This document shows, one piece after another, positions 45,097 through 53,592 of a DNA stretch of 64,000 nt. Each line of letters begins with the position of its first letter. Position 1 is the stretch's first letter. This stretch comes from CBDBDZ01 sp965204215 (lineage in GTDB: Bacteria; Pseudomonadota; Gammaproteobacteria; Pseudomonadales; GM7GCV1): assembly GCA_965204215.1 (NCBI GenBank), contig CBDBDZ010000005.1, positions 1 to 64,000 of the forward strand. The letters run 5' to 3'. A model generated the notes under the pieces. The model searched no databases, was not told the origin of the DNA, and saw only the letters and a program-made list of their open reading frames with translations. A program made the position numbers and the translations under genes.

Positions 45097-45163
45097 AATA
45101 AAACTGAGTCAGGCACAAACCCGCTGTTTGTATAGCGCAACACCAAGTGAGAGCGTTAATTCG

Positions 45164-45361
45164 TCACCAGCAAGGAGATAGATCGACTTTATCTTGGTTA
45201 GTTAGCTGGCCATCCTTTTGTAGCTCTTGCAAGATGCGCCATTCATACTTATCAAACTTCATCGTTTCTGGTATTTCACTTTTGCTAATAGTTACGATAA
45301 ATTTTGACATTACATAATATTTTACCTCAGATAGAGCCAATAACTGGATTCTTTTTCTCAT
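45164..45361 (-). pseudogene. remnant of an Lrp/AsnC-type regulator (N-terminal HTH only)
   Basis: The 65-residue reading contains KFDKYEWRILQELQKDGQLT and ends NQDKVDLSPCW. This matches the first helices of Lrp/AsnC regulators, where the text continues LSPxPCWRR. Here TGA replaces the expected Arg codon straight after PCW, and the frame beyond it (RINAL) still looks Lrp-like for a few residues. The ~90-residue effector domain is absent. Lrp-type regulators often adjoin indolepyruvate oxidoreductase genes, which would explain its position. A truncated gene is more likely than a functional short protein. Confidence 0.65.
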
Positions 45362-45509
45362 TATTTAGAGAACAAAGAGATAATGTTTTCCTCTTCACAT
45401 TGATAGACACACACACCACTCGAAGTTTGCATAACTGATTATCGGTGAACTAGACTGAATTGAACCTTGAAAATTCGTTGCTGGCGGCAAGGTGGTCGGT
45501 TCGGATTGA

Positions 45510-45686
45510 CACAATCCAAACTTTGTAAAACTAGCCGATAGTTTTGGCACAAAGGCTTATCGCGCCGATTCATTTAACGAATTTAACGCACACCTAGAAA
45601 CGACAACTGATGATTCTAGCAACGGACCAGTCGTAATTGACATACCCTGTGAACGCGATGGTGAGACCTCACCATGGAGTTTTTGA
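45510..45686 (+). pseudogene. C-terminal remnant of an acetolactate-synthase-like TPP enzyme
   Basis: A 58-codon frame reads HNPNFVKLADSFGTKAYRAD, then after a gap NGPVVIDIPCERDGETSPWSF and TGA. NPDFVKLAESFG..., GPVVIDVPVDR and the terminal SPW are landmarks of the last ~60 residues of acetolactate synthase large-subunit-like TPP enzymes. After the TGA, the +1 frame gives FLMPADY, as if one base were lost. No upstream portion in any frame was recognised. It lies in the 356-bp gap between the Lrp remnant and the acyl-CoA dehydrogenase gene, the rest of which shows nothing else. Confidence 0.75.
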
Positions 45687-45717
45687 TGCCAGCCGATTAT
45701 AGTCGTTAGGCTCTGCT

Positions 45718-46902
45718 TTACGCATCAAACTCACGCAATGCCTGATGCCCCATGATTACTTTTTGCACTTCTGAGGCACCTTCATAGATACGCAACGCCC
45801 TGATTTCACGATACAAAGACTCAACCATATTACCCGTGACAACGCCCAAACCGCCGTGCAATTGCAAGGCTTGATCGATCACTCGCTGCGCGGCCTCAGT
45901 CGCGTAAAACTTTGCCATTGCCGCTTCGCGCGTGACCCGCACACCTAGCGTATCTTTTGTCCAAGCTGATCGATATATCAGTAGCGCACTGGCATCAATA
46001 TCCAGCGCCATCTCACCGAGCGATGATTGAGTGATGGCTAAATCACTTAATTTACCACCAAATATCTCTCGATTAGTTGAATGTTTTCCAGCCTCATCCA
46101 ACGCACGGCGGGCAAAGCCTAAGGCGGCAGCGCCCACCGTTGAACGAAAGACATCCAACGTTGCCATTGCAATACCAAAGCCTTTATCAGGTTGTCCAAT
46201 CATGTGGTGCTTAGACACGCGGCAGTCTTCAAAGTTTAAAGTGGCTAGAGGATGTGGCGCAATAACGTCAATGCGATTAGCTATTTTCAAACCAGGATTA
46301 TCCGCTTCAACTAAAAAGCACGAAATCCCCTTAGCACTCGACCCTTCATTACTACTTGCAGAGCTGCGAGCGAATACGGTATAAAAATCGGCAATACCAC
46401 CGTTTGAAATCCAAGTCTTAGTTCCATTCAACACATATTCATTGCCATCAGCCACCGCTTCGGTGGTCATTGCGGCAACGTCTGAACCAGCATTGGGTTC
46501 AGACAAGGCAAACGCCGAAATCAATTCGCCTTTAGCCACCTTGTTTAAATAGCGTTGCTGTATAACGTCATCACCGAACAATGAAATTGGCCCGCTACCA
46601 AGGCCTTGCATAGCGAAGGCAAAATCGGCTAGGCCAGAGTAGTAAGCCAAATGCTGACGACTCAAACACAGGCTGCGTACATCCAAACCCGGATAATTGC
46701 CACCAGCATTCGCAGGTACTGAGTTCTTTAACCAACCAGCAGCGCCAAGCTGCGCGACTAACTTCTTGCATGAGGCATCAACATCATCGTGTGCGTCTTC
46801 AAGCCAACTAAGCTCACTTGCTGCCCAAGCATCAAGCTCTGACGCAAGTTCACGATGAGCTGCATCAAAAAAAGGCCATTGCTTATAACTTTGATCTGCC
46901 AT
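45718..46902 (-). CDS. acyl-CoA dehydrogenase
   Basis: 394-aa FAD-dependent acyl-CoA dehydrogenase. Signature FALSEPNAGSDVAAM near residue 135, WISNGG flavin-contact segment, and QLHGGLGV with the C-terminal IYEGASEVQKVIMGHQAL, which includes the position of the catalytic Glu. Last gene of the leftward operon monooxygenase-SDR-hydratase-dehydrogenase; it would carry out a beta-oxidation dehydrogenation of the ring-cleaved acyl-CoA. The family is broad; the pathway role is inferred from the operon. Confidence 0.9.
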   Translation of the reverse strand: MADQSYKQWPFFDAAHRELASELDAWAASELSWLEDAHDDVDASCKKLVAQLGAAGWLKNSVPANAGGNYPGLDVRSLCLSRQHLAYYSGLADFAFAMQGLGSGPISLFGDDVIQQRYLNKVAKGELISAFALSEPNAGSDVAAMTTEAVADGNEYVLNGTKTWISNGGIADFYTVFARSSASSNEGSSAKGISCFLVEADNPGLKIANRIDVIAPHPLATLNFEDCRVSKHHMIGQPDKGFGIAMATLDVFRSTVGAAALGFARRALDEAGKHSTNREIFGGKLSDLAITQSSLGEMALDIDASALLIYRSAWTKDTLGVRVTREAAMAKFYATEAAQRVIDQALQLHGGLGVVTGNMVESLYREIRALRIYEGASEVQKVIMGHQALREFDA

Positions 46903-46925
46903 TACTCAGCCTCTTAGTCTTAACT

Positions 46926-47747
46926 CTAGTTACCTTCAAACTCTGGCCGTTGCTTGGCCACAAACGCACGATACGCGCGCGCAAAATCTTCAGTCTGCAT
47001 GCACAAGGCTTGCGCTTGTGCTTCAGCTTCGATGGCTTGATCAATGGTCATCGCCCATTCTTGATGCAGCATAGTTTTGGTAATACCGTGCGCAAAAGTC
47101 GGCCCAGCTACGAGTTTGGCAGCATAGTTCTGCGCCTTAGATGTGACCTCATCGCCTGCGTGTATTTGGTTAAAAAAGCCCCAATCGAAACCTTCTTGCG
47201 CAGACATAGAGCGACTACTTAACAGCAAATCAGTCGCACGACCTTGACCAATAATACGAGGCAAAATCGCACATGCGCCCATATCACATCCTGCCAATCC
47301 AACACGGCCAAATAAAAACGCCACTTTTGCTTCGGGTGACCCAAAGCGAATGTCTGATGCCATTGCCATAATTGCGCCAGCACCAGCACAAACACCATCC
47401 ACAGCCGCAATAATAGGCTGCGGGCAAGTCTTCATGGCTTTCACGAGATCGCCCGTCATGCGAGTAAACTCGAGCAAGCCCTTCATGTCGCGCTCAACTA
47501 AAGGACCGATAATTTCGTGTACATCACCGCCTGAACAAAAATTGCCGCCCTCACCTTCGATAACCACAGCATGAATATCGTCAACATAGTTGAGTTGGCG
47601 AAAGAGGTCTCGCATCTCCGCATATGACTCAAAAGTAAGTGGGTTCTTTCGTTCGGGGCGGTTAAGTGTGAGAGTGGCTACGTTATCGACTACATTCCAA
47701 ATAAAATGCTCCGCTTGGTAGTTTGCCAACTTATCGAGTGTTTTCAT
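46926..47747 (-). CDS. enoyl-CoA hydratase/isomerase family protein
   Basis: 273-aa crotonase-fold protein. Oxyanion-hole segments GNFCSGGDVHEIIG and VDGVCAGAGAIMAMASDIRF are clear. The second acidic catalytic position, usually in the GLxPxxG stretch, reads RVGLAGCDMGACAILPR, so it belongs to a subgroup with Asp rather than the normal Glu pair. Such enzymes occur in 2-aminobenzoyl-CoA and related hybrid pathways, where they may hydrate or cleave the ring. It lies 23 bp from the acyl-CoA dehydrogenase gene. Confidence 0.88.
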   Translation of the reverse strand: MKTLDKLANYQAEHFIWNVVDNVATLTLNRPERKNPLTFESYAEMRDLFRQLNYVDDIHAVVIEGEGGNFCSGGDVHEIIGPLVERDMKGLLEFTRMTGDLVKAMKTCPQPIIAAVDGVCAGAGAIMAMASDIRFGSPEAKVAFLFGRVGLAGCDMGACAILPRIIGQGRATDLLLSSRSMSAQEGFDWGFFNQIHAGDEVTSKAQNYAAKLVAGPTFAHGITKTMLHQEWAMTIDQAIEAEAQAQALCMQTEDFARAYRAFVAKQRPEFEGN

Positions 47748-47822
47748 AATGTGTTTGTTTAAATTGCTTGTTTTCTGTTATTACGCAGTTCTGATTATTT
47801 CGCTTTTACTAATTTGTTGCTA

Positions 47823-47850
47823 CTCTTTTATTGTTGCTCTTTTATTGTTA
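47823..47850. repeat. 14-bp tandem duplication at SDR gene 3' end
   Basis: CTCTTTTATTGTTG and CTCTTTTATTGTTA lie back to back directly downstream (minus strand) of the SDR stop codon at 47851. Confidence 0.85.
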
Positions 47851-48609
47851 TTAGGTCGTTTCGCCGCCATCCACCATTAATGCCTGACCATTAATGCTCA
47901 GCGGAGCCGTTGATGCTAAATAGTACACTTGCTGTGCCACTTCATCGGGTTGCACAAAACGTGCTTGCGGATTGTGTTTGGTCAGCTCAGCAATTGCTTG
48001 CTCTTGGCTACGACCCGTTTTTTGCATTATGTTTTCGATTGCGTCTGCAACAATATCGGTTTCGGTAAATCCCGGGCAAACGGTATTGATGGTGACTCCC
48101 GTCTTGCTCAACTCCTTTGCAAGGCTGCGAGTTAAGCCCATGATGGCATGCTTAGCGGCACTATAGGCACTCACATAGCCATAGCCTTTAACACTGGAAG
48201 TGCTTCCAACATTGATGATTCTACCCTGTTTGCGCTCCAACATATCGGGCAGAGCATTTTGTATGCAATAGCAAGCACCTAAGTAATTAACATCGAGCAT
48301 CGCTTGCAGCTTATCCGGACTGGTCTGCAAAAACGGCGCTGCGTGTGCGGCTCCTGCATTATTAACTAATACTGCAACAGCACCAAAGATTTTCTGTGCT
48401 TGGGTAAATGCCTTTTCAACTGCCGCAGGGTCGGTAATATCGCACACAATCGCTTGTGTGCTTTTGCCAAGCTGGGATACCTGCTCATCAAGCACATCTT
48501 GGTTTCGCCCCAACAAACTTAAAGCGTATCCGTTGTGAGCAAATAGCTTGGCAATGGCGGCGCCAATGCCACGGCCTGCTCCGGTAATTAACACATGAGT
48601 ACTAGACAT
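47851..48609 (-). CDS. SDR-type 3-hydroxyacyl-CoA dehydrogenase
   Basis: 252-aa classical SDR. Cofactor motif LITGAGRGIGAA, structural NNAG, catalytic Ser in INVGSTSSVKG and Tyr-x-x-x-Lys in SAYSAAKHA. FabG/PhaB-like enzymes of this sort serve as 3-hydroxyacyl-CoA dehydrogenases. It overlaps the monooxygenase-reductase gene by 8 bases, so they are translationally coupled and probably act on consecutive intermediates. Confidence 0.9.
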   Translation of the reverse strand: MSSTHVLITGAGRGIGAAIAKLFAHNGYALSLLGRNQDVLDEQVSQLGKSTQAIVCDITDPAAVEKAFTQAQKIFGAVAVLVNNAGAAHAAPFLQTSPDKLQAMLDVNYLGACYCIQNALPDMLERKQGRIINVGSTSSVKGYGYVSAYSAAKHAIMGLTRSLAKELSKTGVTINTVCPGFTETDIVADAIENIMQKTGRSQEQAIAELTKHNPQARFVQPDEVAQQVYYLASTAPLSINGQALMVDGGETT

Positions 48610-50914
48610 TGATCACCATCTGCGCGGCGCGTTTTAAGTTGCGTTCAAGCTGTGCAAAACCAGCTTCATATTGTACTGGTACTTTAATTGCATCACCTGC
48701 ATAGCCCAGTTCGGCGGCAGCCCGCGTTGCCCAGTTAGGGTCTGATAGGTGCGGGCGAGCAAGGCAGCACAAGTCTGCTCTACCCGCCATCAAAATGCTA
48801 TTAACGTGATCGATTTCGAAAATATTGCCAACGGCCATTGTCGGAATATCGGCTTCATTTCGAATTTGATCTGAGAATGGTGTTTGAAACATACGACCAT
48901 AAACTGGTTTTGCATCATTGCTGGTTTGTCCAGCAGACACGTCAATGATGTCGGCTCCTGCTTGTTTAAACGCACGACTTATCTCGACAGCCTCAGACGG
49001 GGTTACGCCAAGATCACCTATCCAGTCGTTTGACGAAATTCGCACGGACATGGGTTTTTCATCTGGCCACGCGGCGCGCATGGCACTAAACACCGCCAGT
49101 GGGTAACGAAGACGGTTTTCTAACGAACCTCCGTATTCATCTGTGCGTTTATTTAAAACAGGCGTGATAAAAGCTGAAATTAGGTAGCCATGCGCCGCGT
49201 GCAGTTCGAGTAAATCAAAACCAGCCGCATCAGCACGTTTAGTGGCGGCAACAAAGTCTTGTAGTACGGATTGCATTTCAGCGTGCGTTATCTCTCTAGG
49301 AGTATCACTGTGGCTCGCAAAAGGCACCGCTGACGCACTGACCAACATCCAACCACCGTCGTTTAAGGGTTCGTCGCTTAAAGTTGATTCCCAAGGCTTT
49401 TTAGTAGAGCCTTTAGGGCCTGCATGTCCGAGCTGAATAGCCATCTTCGCGTTGGTATACTTATGCGCAAAACCAACAATTCGCGCCCACTGGCGCTGTT
49501 GCTCGTCATTCCATATGCCTGTGCAGCCCGTGGTGATTCTGGCATCTGCGGACACATCGGTCATTTCGGTATAAACCAAGCCCGCGCCGCCTTTTGCCAG
49601 AGAACCATAGTGCACAAAGTGCCAGTCATCTGGCACACCGTTTTCAGCGCAGTACATTGACATCGCAGACACAACAATACGATTAACCAGCGTCATGTTG
49701 CGTAATTTAAAAGGCACAAACATCGGCGCTATTGGAGTAGCAGCGGGCTTACCCGTCGCGTTCTCAGCAAACCATCGCTCCATTGCCTCTAACCATGCCT
49801 GATCTCGTAAACGAAGGTTTTCATGGCTCACTCTTTGACTTCGAGTGAGCAATGAATATGAAAACTGTTTGAAATCAAATTTCAAATAGCGATCAAGCTG
49901 TTCAAACCAAGTGAGAGAGTTTCGCGCCGAACTTTGTAAACGCAAAACATCCACTTCACGCTCAGCTTGATAGTCAATCAGTGCTTGTTTTTTGTCACTC
50001 ACGGTATCTAACTTTTGCGCCAATGAGATAGCGTCTTCAAGCGCAAGTTTGGTGCCAGAACCAATCGAAAAGTGCGCGGTATGTGCAGCATCGCCAATCA
50101 ACACCACATTGTCTTTAATCCAGTTATCGCACAACACCCTAGGAAAGTTAATCCATGCAGAGCCTCTTATGTGCGCAGAATTGATCATCAATTGATGACC
50201 ACCTAAATATTGCTCAAACACTTTTCGGCAAGTCTCTGCGCTTTGATCATGTGACATGCTATCAAAACCAAAATTCTCATAGGTTTGGGCATTGCACTCA
50301 ACAATAAAAGTAGAGGTGTCTTTATCAAATTGATAGGCATGCACCCACAACCACCCGTGCTCGGTTTTCTCCCAAATAAACGTAAAGGCATCATCAAAGG
50401 TCTGGTGCGTGCCTAACCACACAAAACGGTTGGGTCGCATATCAATATCACATTTAAAGTGATTTAGATTATTATTACGTACACGACTGTTCAGACCGTC
50501 GGCGGCAACGATGACATCGGCATCTGGAAACTGCTCAGACAGATTTTCTACGTTCACCTCAGTCTCAAAATTAACCTCAACCCCAAGCTCAGTTGCCCTA
50601 TCGTATAATATTTTCAGTAACCGCTTGCGCCCTATGCCGATAAACCCATGTCCACCAGAGCGATCAGTTTCACCGTTCACGATGATGTCTATGTAGTCCC
50701 AATGAATCAACTCATTGCTCATCTGCTGAGCGCTAACAGGGTCGTTGGCAATTAAGTTTTCCATCGTTTGATCCGAAAAAACAACCCCCCAACCAAAAGT
50801 ATCACCAGGTTTGTTGCGCTCGTAAACGCTGACCCTGTGCTCTGGGTTTCTGAGTTTCAAAGAGATGGCAGTGTACACACCACCAGGGCCACCACCCAAA
50901 CAAACAACATTCAT
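48602..50914 (-). CDS. bifunctional aryl-CoA monooxygenase/reductase (2-aminobenzoyl-CoA or salicylyl-CoA type)
   Basis: 770-aa fusion. The N-terminal FAD monooxygenase domain (about 1-385) begins VVCLGGGPGGVYTAISLK and has VLIGDAAHTAHFSIGSGTKL, the second FAD motif. The C-terminal old-yellow-enzyme domain (about 400-770) has VVSAMSMYCAENGVPDDWH, LLELHAAHGYLISAF and NKRTDEYGGSLENR. This architecture is that of 2-aminobenzoyl-CoA monooxygenase/reductase and of the salicylyl-CoA 5-hydroxylase/oxidoreductase entries, which hydroxylate and then dearomatise an aryl-CoA. First gene of the leftward operon; an operator-like repeat and a divergent MarR gene lie upstream. Confidence 0.93.
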   Translation of the reverse strand: MNVVCLGGGPGGVYTAISLKLRNPEHRVSVYERNKPGDTFGWGVVFSDQTMENLIANDPVSAQQMSNELIHWDYIDIIVNGETDRSGGHGFIGIGRKRLLKILYDRATELGVEVNFETEVNVENLSEQFPDADVIVAADGLNSRVRNNNLNHFKCDIDMRPNRFVWLGTHQTFDDAFTFIWEKTEHGWLWVHAYQFDKDTSTFIVECNAQTYENFGFDSMSHDQSAETCRKVFEQYLGGHQLMINSAHIRGSAWINFPRVLCDNWIKDNVVLIGDAAHTAHFSIGSGTKLALEDAISLAQKLDTVSDKKQALIDYQAEREVDVLRLQSSARNSLTWFEQLDRYLKFDFKQFSYSLLTRSQRVSHENLRLRDQAWLEAMERWFAENATGKPAATPIAPMFVPFKLRNMTLVNRIVVSAMSMYCAENGVPDDWHFVHYGSLAKGGAGLVYTEMTDVSADARITTGCTGIWNDEQQRQWARIVGFAHKYTNAKMAIQLGHAGPKGSTKKPWESTLSDEPLNDGGWMLVSASAVPFASHSDTPREITHAEMQSVLQDFVAATKRADAAGFDLLELHAAHGYLISAFITPVLNKRTDEYGGSLENRLRYPLAVFSAMRAAWPDEKPMSVRISSNDWIGDLGVTPSEAVEISRAFKQAGADIIDVSAGQTSNDAKPVYGRMFQTPFSDQIRNEADIPTMAVGNIFEIDHVNSILMAGRADLCCLARPHLSDPNWATRAAAELGYAGDAIKVPVQYEAGFAQLERNLKRAAQMVINV

Positions 50915-50976
50915 CGTAAAAAAGCCTCGCCAACCATCAACGCATTGAATCGAAATTAACTTGGAAAAATATATAT

Positions 50977-51011
50977 TACTTTAAACTTAAAGTATATATT
51001 TTAAACTTAAA
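50977..51011. promoter_or_regulatory. MarR-type operator pair between monooxygenase and MarR genes
   Basis: Palindrome ACTTTAA-AC-TTAAAGT at 50978-50993 (8-bp arms counting flanking T/A), followed by a second half-like copy TTTAAACTTAAAT ending near 51011. Located between divergent genes, one of them a MarR regulator. The core is repeated at 38832-38847 upstream of another operon. Confidence 0.78.
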
Positions 51012-51072
51012 TCATTTTGTTTATGGAATGTTACCGTTAGAATTATGCATTGGTCGTATTCACTCAGCAATC

Positions 51073-51579
51073 ATGAATAAAACACAATTTACAAAAATTT
51101 CGTCCAGAGACTTAGAGACTCGGCTTACCGATGATGATCACCATGCATTGCGTGTGTGGCTAAAGCTGTTGTCTACTTCGCAATTGATTGAAAATAATAT
51201 TCGCGAATTGCTGCGGGTGAATTTTGATATAACCTTACCGAGATTTGATTTAATGGCTCAGCTGTATCGCCATTGTGAAGGTTTGAGTATGAGCAGCCTA
51301 GCTGAGTTAATGATGGTTTCTGGCGGCAATGTTACTAATATCGTTAAACAATTAGAGCGTGATGGCTTAGTGACTCGAACACCTCAGAAACAAGACAATC
51401 GCTCCTTTATTGTCAACTTATCAAACAAAGGCAAGGCAGAATTCGAAAAAATGGCTCCCACACATGAACAATGGATAACCATGCTGACAGACGGTTTAGA
51501 AGCCGATGAATTGCAATCGCTGATTAATAATTTAGATAAATTAAAAGCGCACATTAAGGCCAGTGGCGCGCAAAAATAA
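51073..51579 (+). CDS. MarR-family transcriptional regulator
   Basis: About 168 aa from the ATG at 51073; an ATG at 51028 would add 15 residues and cannot be excluded. The winged helix-turn-helix lies around residues 65-120 (LSMSSLAELMMVSGGNVTNI, VKQLERDGLVTRTPQKQDNR, wing FIVNLSNKG). Divergent from the aryl-CoA monooxygenase operon, with a palindromic element in between, so it is the probable repressor of that operon and of itself. The shared element upstream of the old yellow enzyme operon suggests it governs both. Confidence 0.92.
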   Translation: MNKTQFTKISSRDLETRLTDDDHHALRVWLKLLSTSQLIENNIRELLRVNFDITLPRFDLMAQLYRHCEGLSMSSLAELMMVSGGNVTNIVKQLERDGLVTRTPQKQDNRSFIVNLSNKGKAEFEKMAPTHEQWITMLTDGLEADELQSLINNLDKLKAHIKASGAQK

Positions 51580-51711
51580 TTTCATTGTTCAAAATTGTGC
51601 TGCATCAAACATCTACCATAATCAGCTAATTAGATGATATCAACAAGTCGAGTTAAGTGCTAAGATGTTTTGCTCGGGTAGTGTTCATTCATAACTGGGA
51701 GAAAAATAATA

Positions 51712-53259
51712 ATGACAAGCTCATTGAGTCGCTTTAATCGACGCCAATTTTTAATCAACTCTGGGAAGCTAGGCGCCGCTGTTGCGCTAACGAGTATGAC
51801 ATCCTATGCAAGCTCAAAACCCAAACTTCCCGCTGTTACATCAATCACCGAGTTCAGCGCCACCCAATTATCAGAAGCCATTCGTTCACGCCAAGTGAGC
51901 TGCGTTGAGGTGATGCAAGCTTACTTAGCCCGCATCGACAAACTCAACCCAACTTACAACGCAATCGTCAATCGACAAGACTCTGATGATTTAATCGCAC
52001 AAGCCAGAGCAGCCGACCAAGCCTTAACTAAAGGCTATTATTTTGGCTGGATGCACGGCATGCCTCATGCAATAAAAGACCTCTCTGATGTAAAAGGCAT
52101 GACCACCACAATGGGCTCGCCGATTCTTAAAAACAACGTTGCGAAAGCCGATTCAATTTTTGTGGAACGCATCCGCAATCAGGGAGCAATCTTTATTGGT
52201 AAAACCAATGTGTCTGAATTTGGTTTGGGTTCGCATTCGTATAACCCTGTTTATGGTGTGACGAGAAACGCCTACGACAAAGATCTCTGTGCTGGCGGTA
52301 GCAGCGGTGGTGCCGCCTGTGGGCTGGCATTGCAATTATTACCCGTTGCCGATGGCGGTGACATGATGGGTTCACTGAGAAATCCAGCGGCGTACAATAA
52401 CGTCATCGGTTTTAGACCTAGCCTAGGACGCGTTCCAAGTAATGACAGCAACTTTTTTTATCAACAACTGGGGCTATTCGGCCCTATGGGTAGAAACAGT
52501 GAAGACACTCGACGGCTGCTGGCAACGATGGCTGGTTACGATTCACGCGCACCCATGAGCCTGCGAGATAAGGTTCCGTCAGATGGCATCAAAACACCAC
52601 TCTCCAATTACCGAATTGGTTGGATGGGCGACTACAACGGCTATCTTGAAACTGAAGCTGGAGTGCTTGATCTATGCACGCAATCACTGTCTGCACTTTC
52701 TGAGCATGGCTTAGTTGTTGAGGATTGCCACCCAGACTATGACCTTGGTCGACTTTGGCAAACATGGTTAACTTTGCGCCACTGGACCATTGCTGGAAGC
52801 GCCCACGCCATGTACAACAACCCTGCGCTGCGCGCACTAATGAAACCCGAAGCGGTATGGGAAGTTGAAGGCGGTTTAAATCAAACTGGCTTGGAAATAA
52901 CCAAGGCTGGTGTCGCGCGTGTTGACTGGTATAACGCGTTGAATCAATTGTTTAAAAAGTACGATTTTCTTGCCCTGCCATCCGCCCAAGTGTTTGCTTT
53001 TGATGTTGAATTGAATTGGCCTAAAAAGATCAATGATCGCGAGATGGATACGTATCATCGTTGGATGGAAGTGGTAATCGGTGCCACACTGGCTAGCTGC
53101 CCAAGCCTTAACCTGCCAGTTGGCTTTGACACAAAAGGCAGGGCGATGGGCATGCAATTACTCGGACCAATTGGGTCAGAAGACAAATTACTTAACTTTG
53201 CTGCGGCTTACGAGAAACAGTCAAATTATCTGCAAGTACGGCCGCAATTGAACATTTAG
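51712..53259 (+). CDS. Tat-exported amidase-signature hydrolase
   Basis: 515-aa amidase. The N-terminus carries a twin-arginine signal (FNRRQFLINSG, then a hydrophobic stretch), so it is folded before export. The triad is visible: Lys in MPHAIKDLSDV, cis-Ser in AGGSSGGAACG, Ser in GDMMGSLRNPA. The GDMMGSLR form marks the subgroup with Met-Gly before the nucleophile. Amidase genes are found in auxin catabolic (iac) clusters, which this neighbourhood resembles; the substrate here is unknown. It lies 133 bp after the MarR gene and may share its promoter region. Confidence 0.9.
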   Translation: MTSSLSRFNRRQFLINSGKLGAAVALTSMTSYASSKPKLPAVTSITEFSATQLSEAIRSRQVSCVEVMQAYLARIDKLNPTYNAIVNRQDSDDLIAQARAADQALTKGYYFGWMHGMPHAIKDLSDVKGMTTTMGSPILKNNVAKADSIFVERIRNQGAIFIGKTNVSEFGLGSHSYNPVYGVTRNAYDKDLCAGGSSGGAACGLALQLLPVADGGDMMGSLRNPAAYNNVIGFRPSLGRVPSNDSNFFYQQLGLFGPMGRNSEDTRRLLATMAGYDSRAPMSLRDKVPSDGIKTPLSNYRIGWMGDYNGYLETEAGVLDLCTQSLSALSEHGLVVEDCHPDYDLGRLWQTWLTLRHWTIAGSAHAMYNNPALRALMKPEAVWEVEGGLNQTGLEITKAGVARVDWYNALNQLFKKYDFLALPSAQVFAFDVELNWPKKINDREMDTYHRWMEVVIGATLASCPSLNLPVGFDTKGRAMGMQLLGPIGSEDKLLNFAAAYEKQSNYLQVRPQLNI

Positions 53260-53315
53260 CCTTGTTAACCACACCAATAATCCTCAAGCCAAGCCTACTA
53301 TAAAATTTAGCAACC

Positions 53316-53582
53316 ATGATAAAGCGATGTTTATTAATCTTTGTTAGTCTGGGTACGACAGCATGCCAATACTCACTTGAGCAACAGCCTGCGGATATCG
53401 TCTTTAAAAACGGGGTAATTTATAGCGTGGATCAATCTAACCCACAGACCGAAGCCATGGCTATTACGGAGGCTTATATAGCTTACGTGGAATCGCTGCA
53501 ATCACTGGATAAAATGATTAGCGCAAGCAAAGCACTGATACGAGACCACAACACAAATAACAATTATAAGAACCTACACTGA
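53316..53582 (+). pseudogene. truncated amidohydrolase (N-terminal stump)
   Basis: 88 residues: lipoprotein signal (LGTTAC lipobox), then ADIVFKNGVIYSVDQSNPQT and EAMAITEAYIAYVES. This matches the opening beta-sandwich of YtcJ/imidazolonepropionase-like amidohydrolases (~550 aa), including the 'NGxIYTVD...EAxAI' pattern. The metal-binding HxH and all of the barrel are missing; the last ~30 residues (SLDKMISASKALIRDHN) are unlike the family. It adjoins the MFS gene by 10 bp. Probably a decayed gene; expression as a short lipoprotein is possible. Confidence 0.7.
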
Positions 53583-53592
53583 GGAAAAGAAA

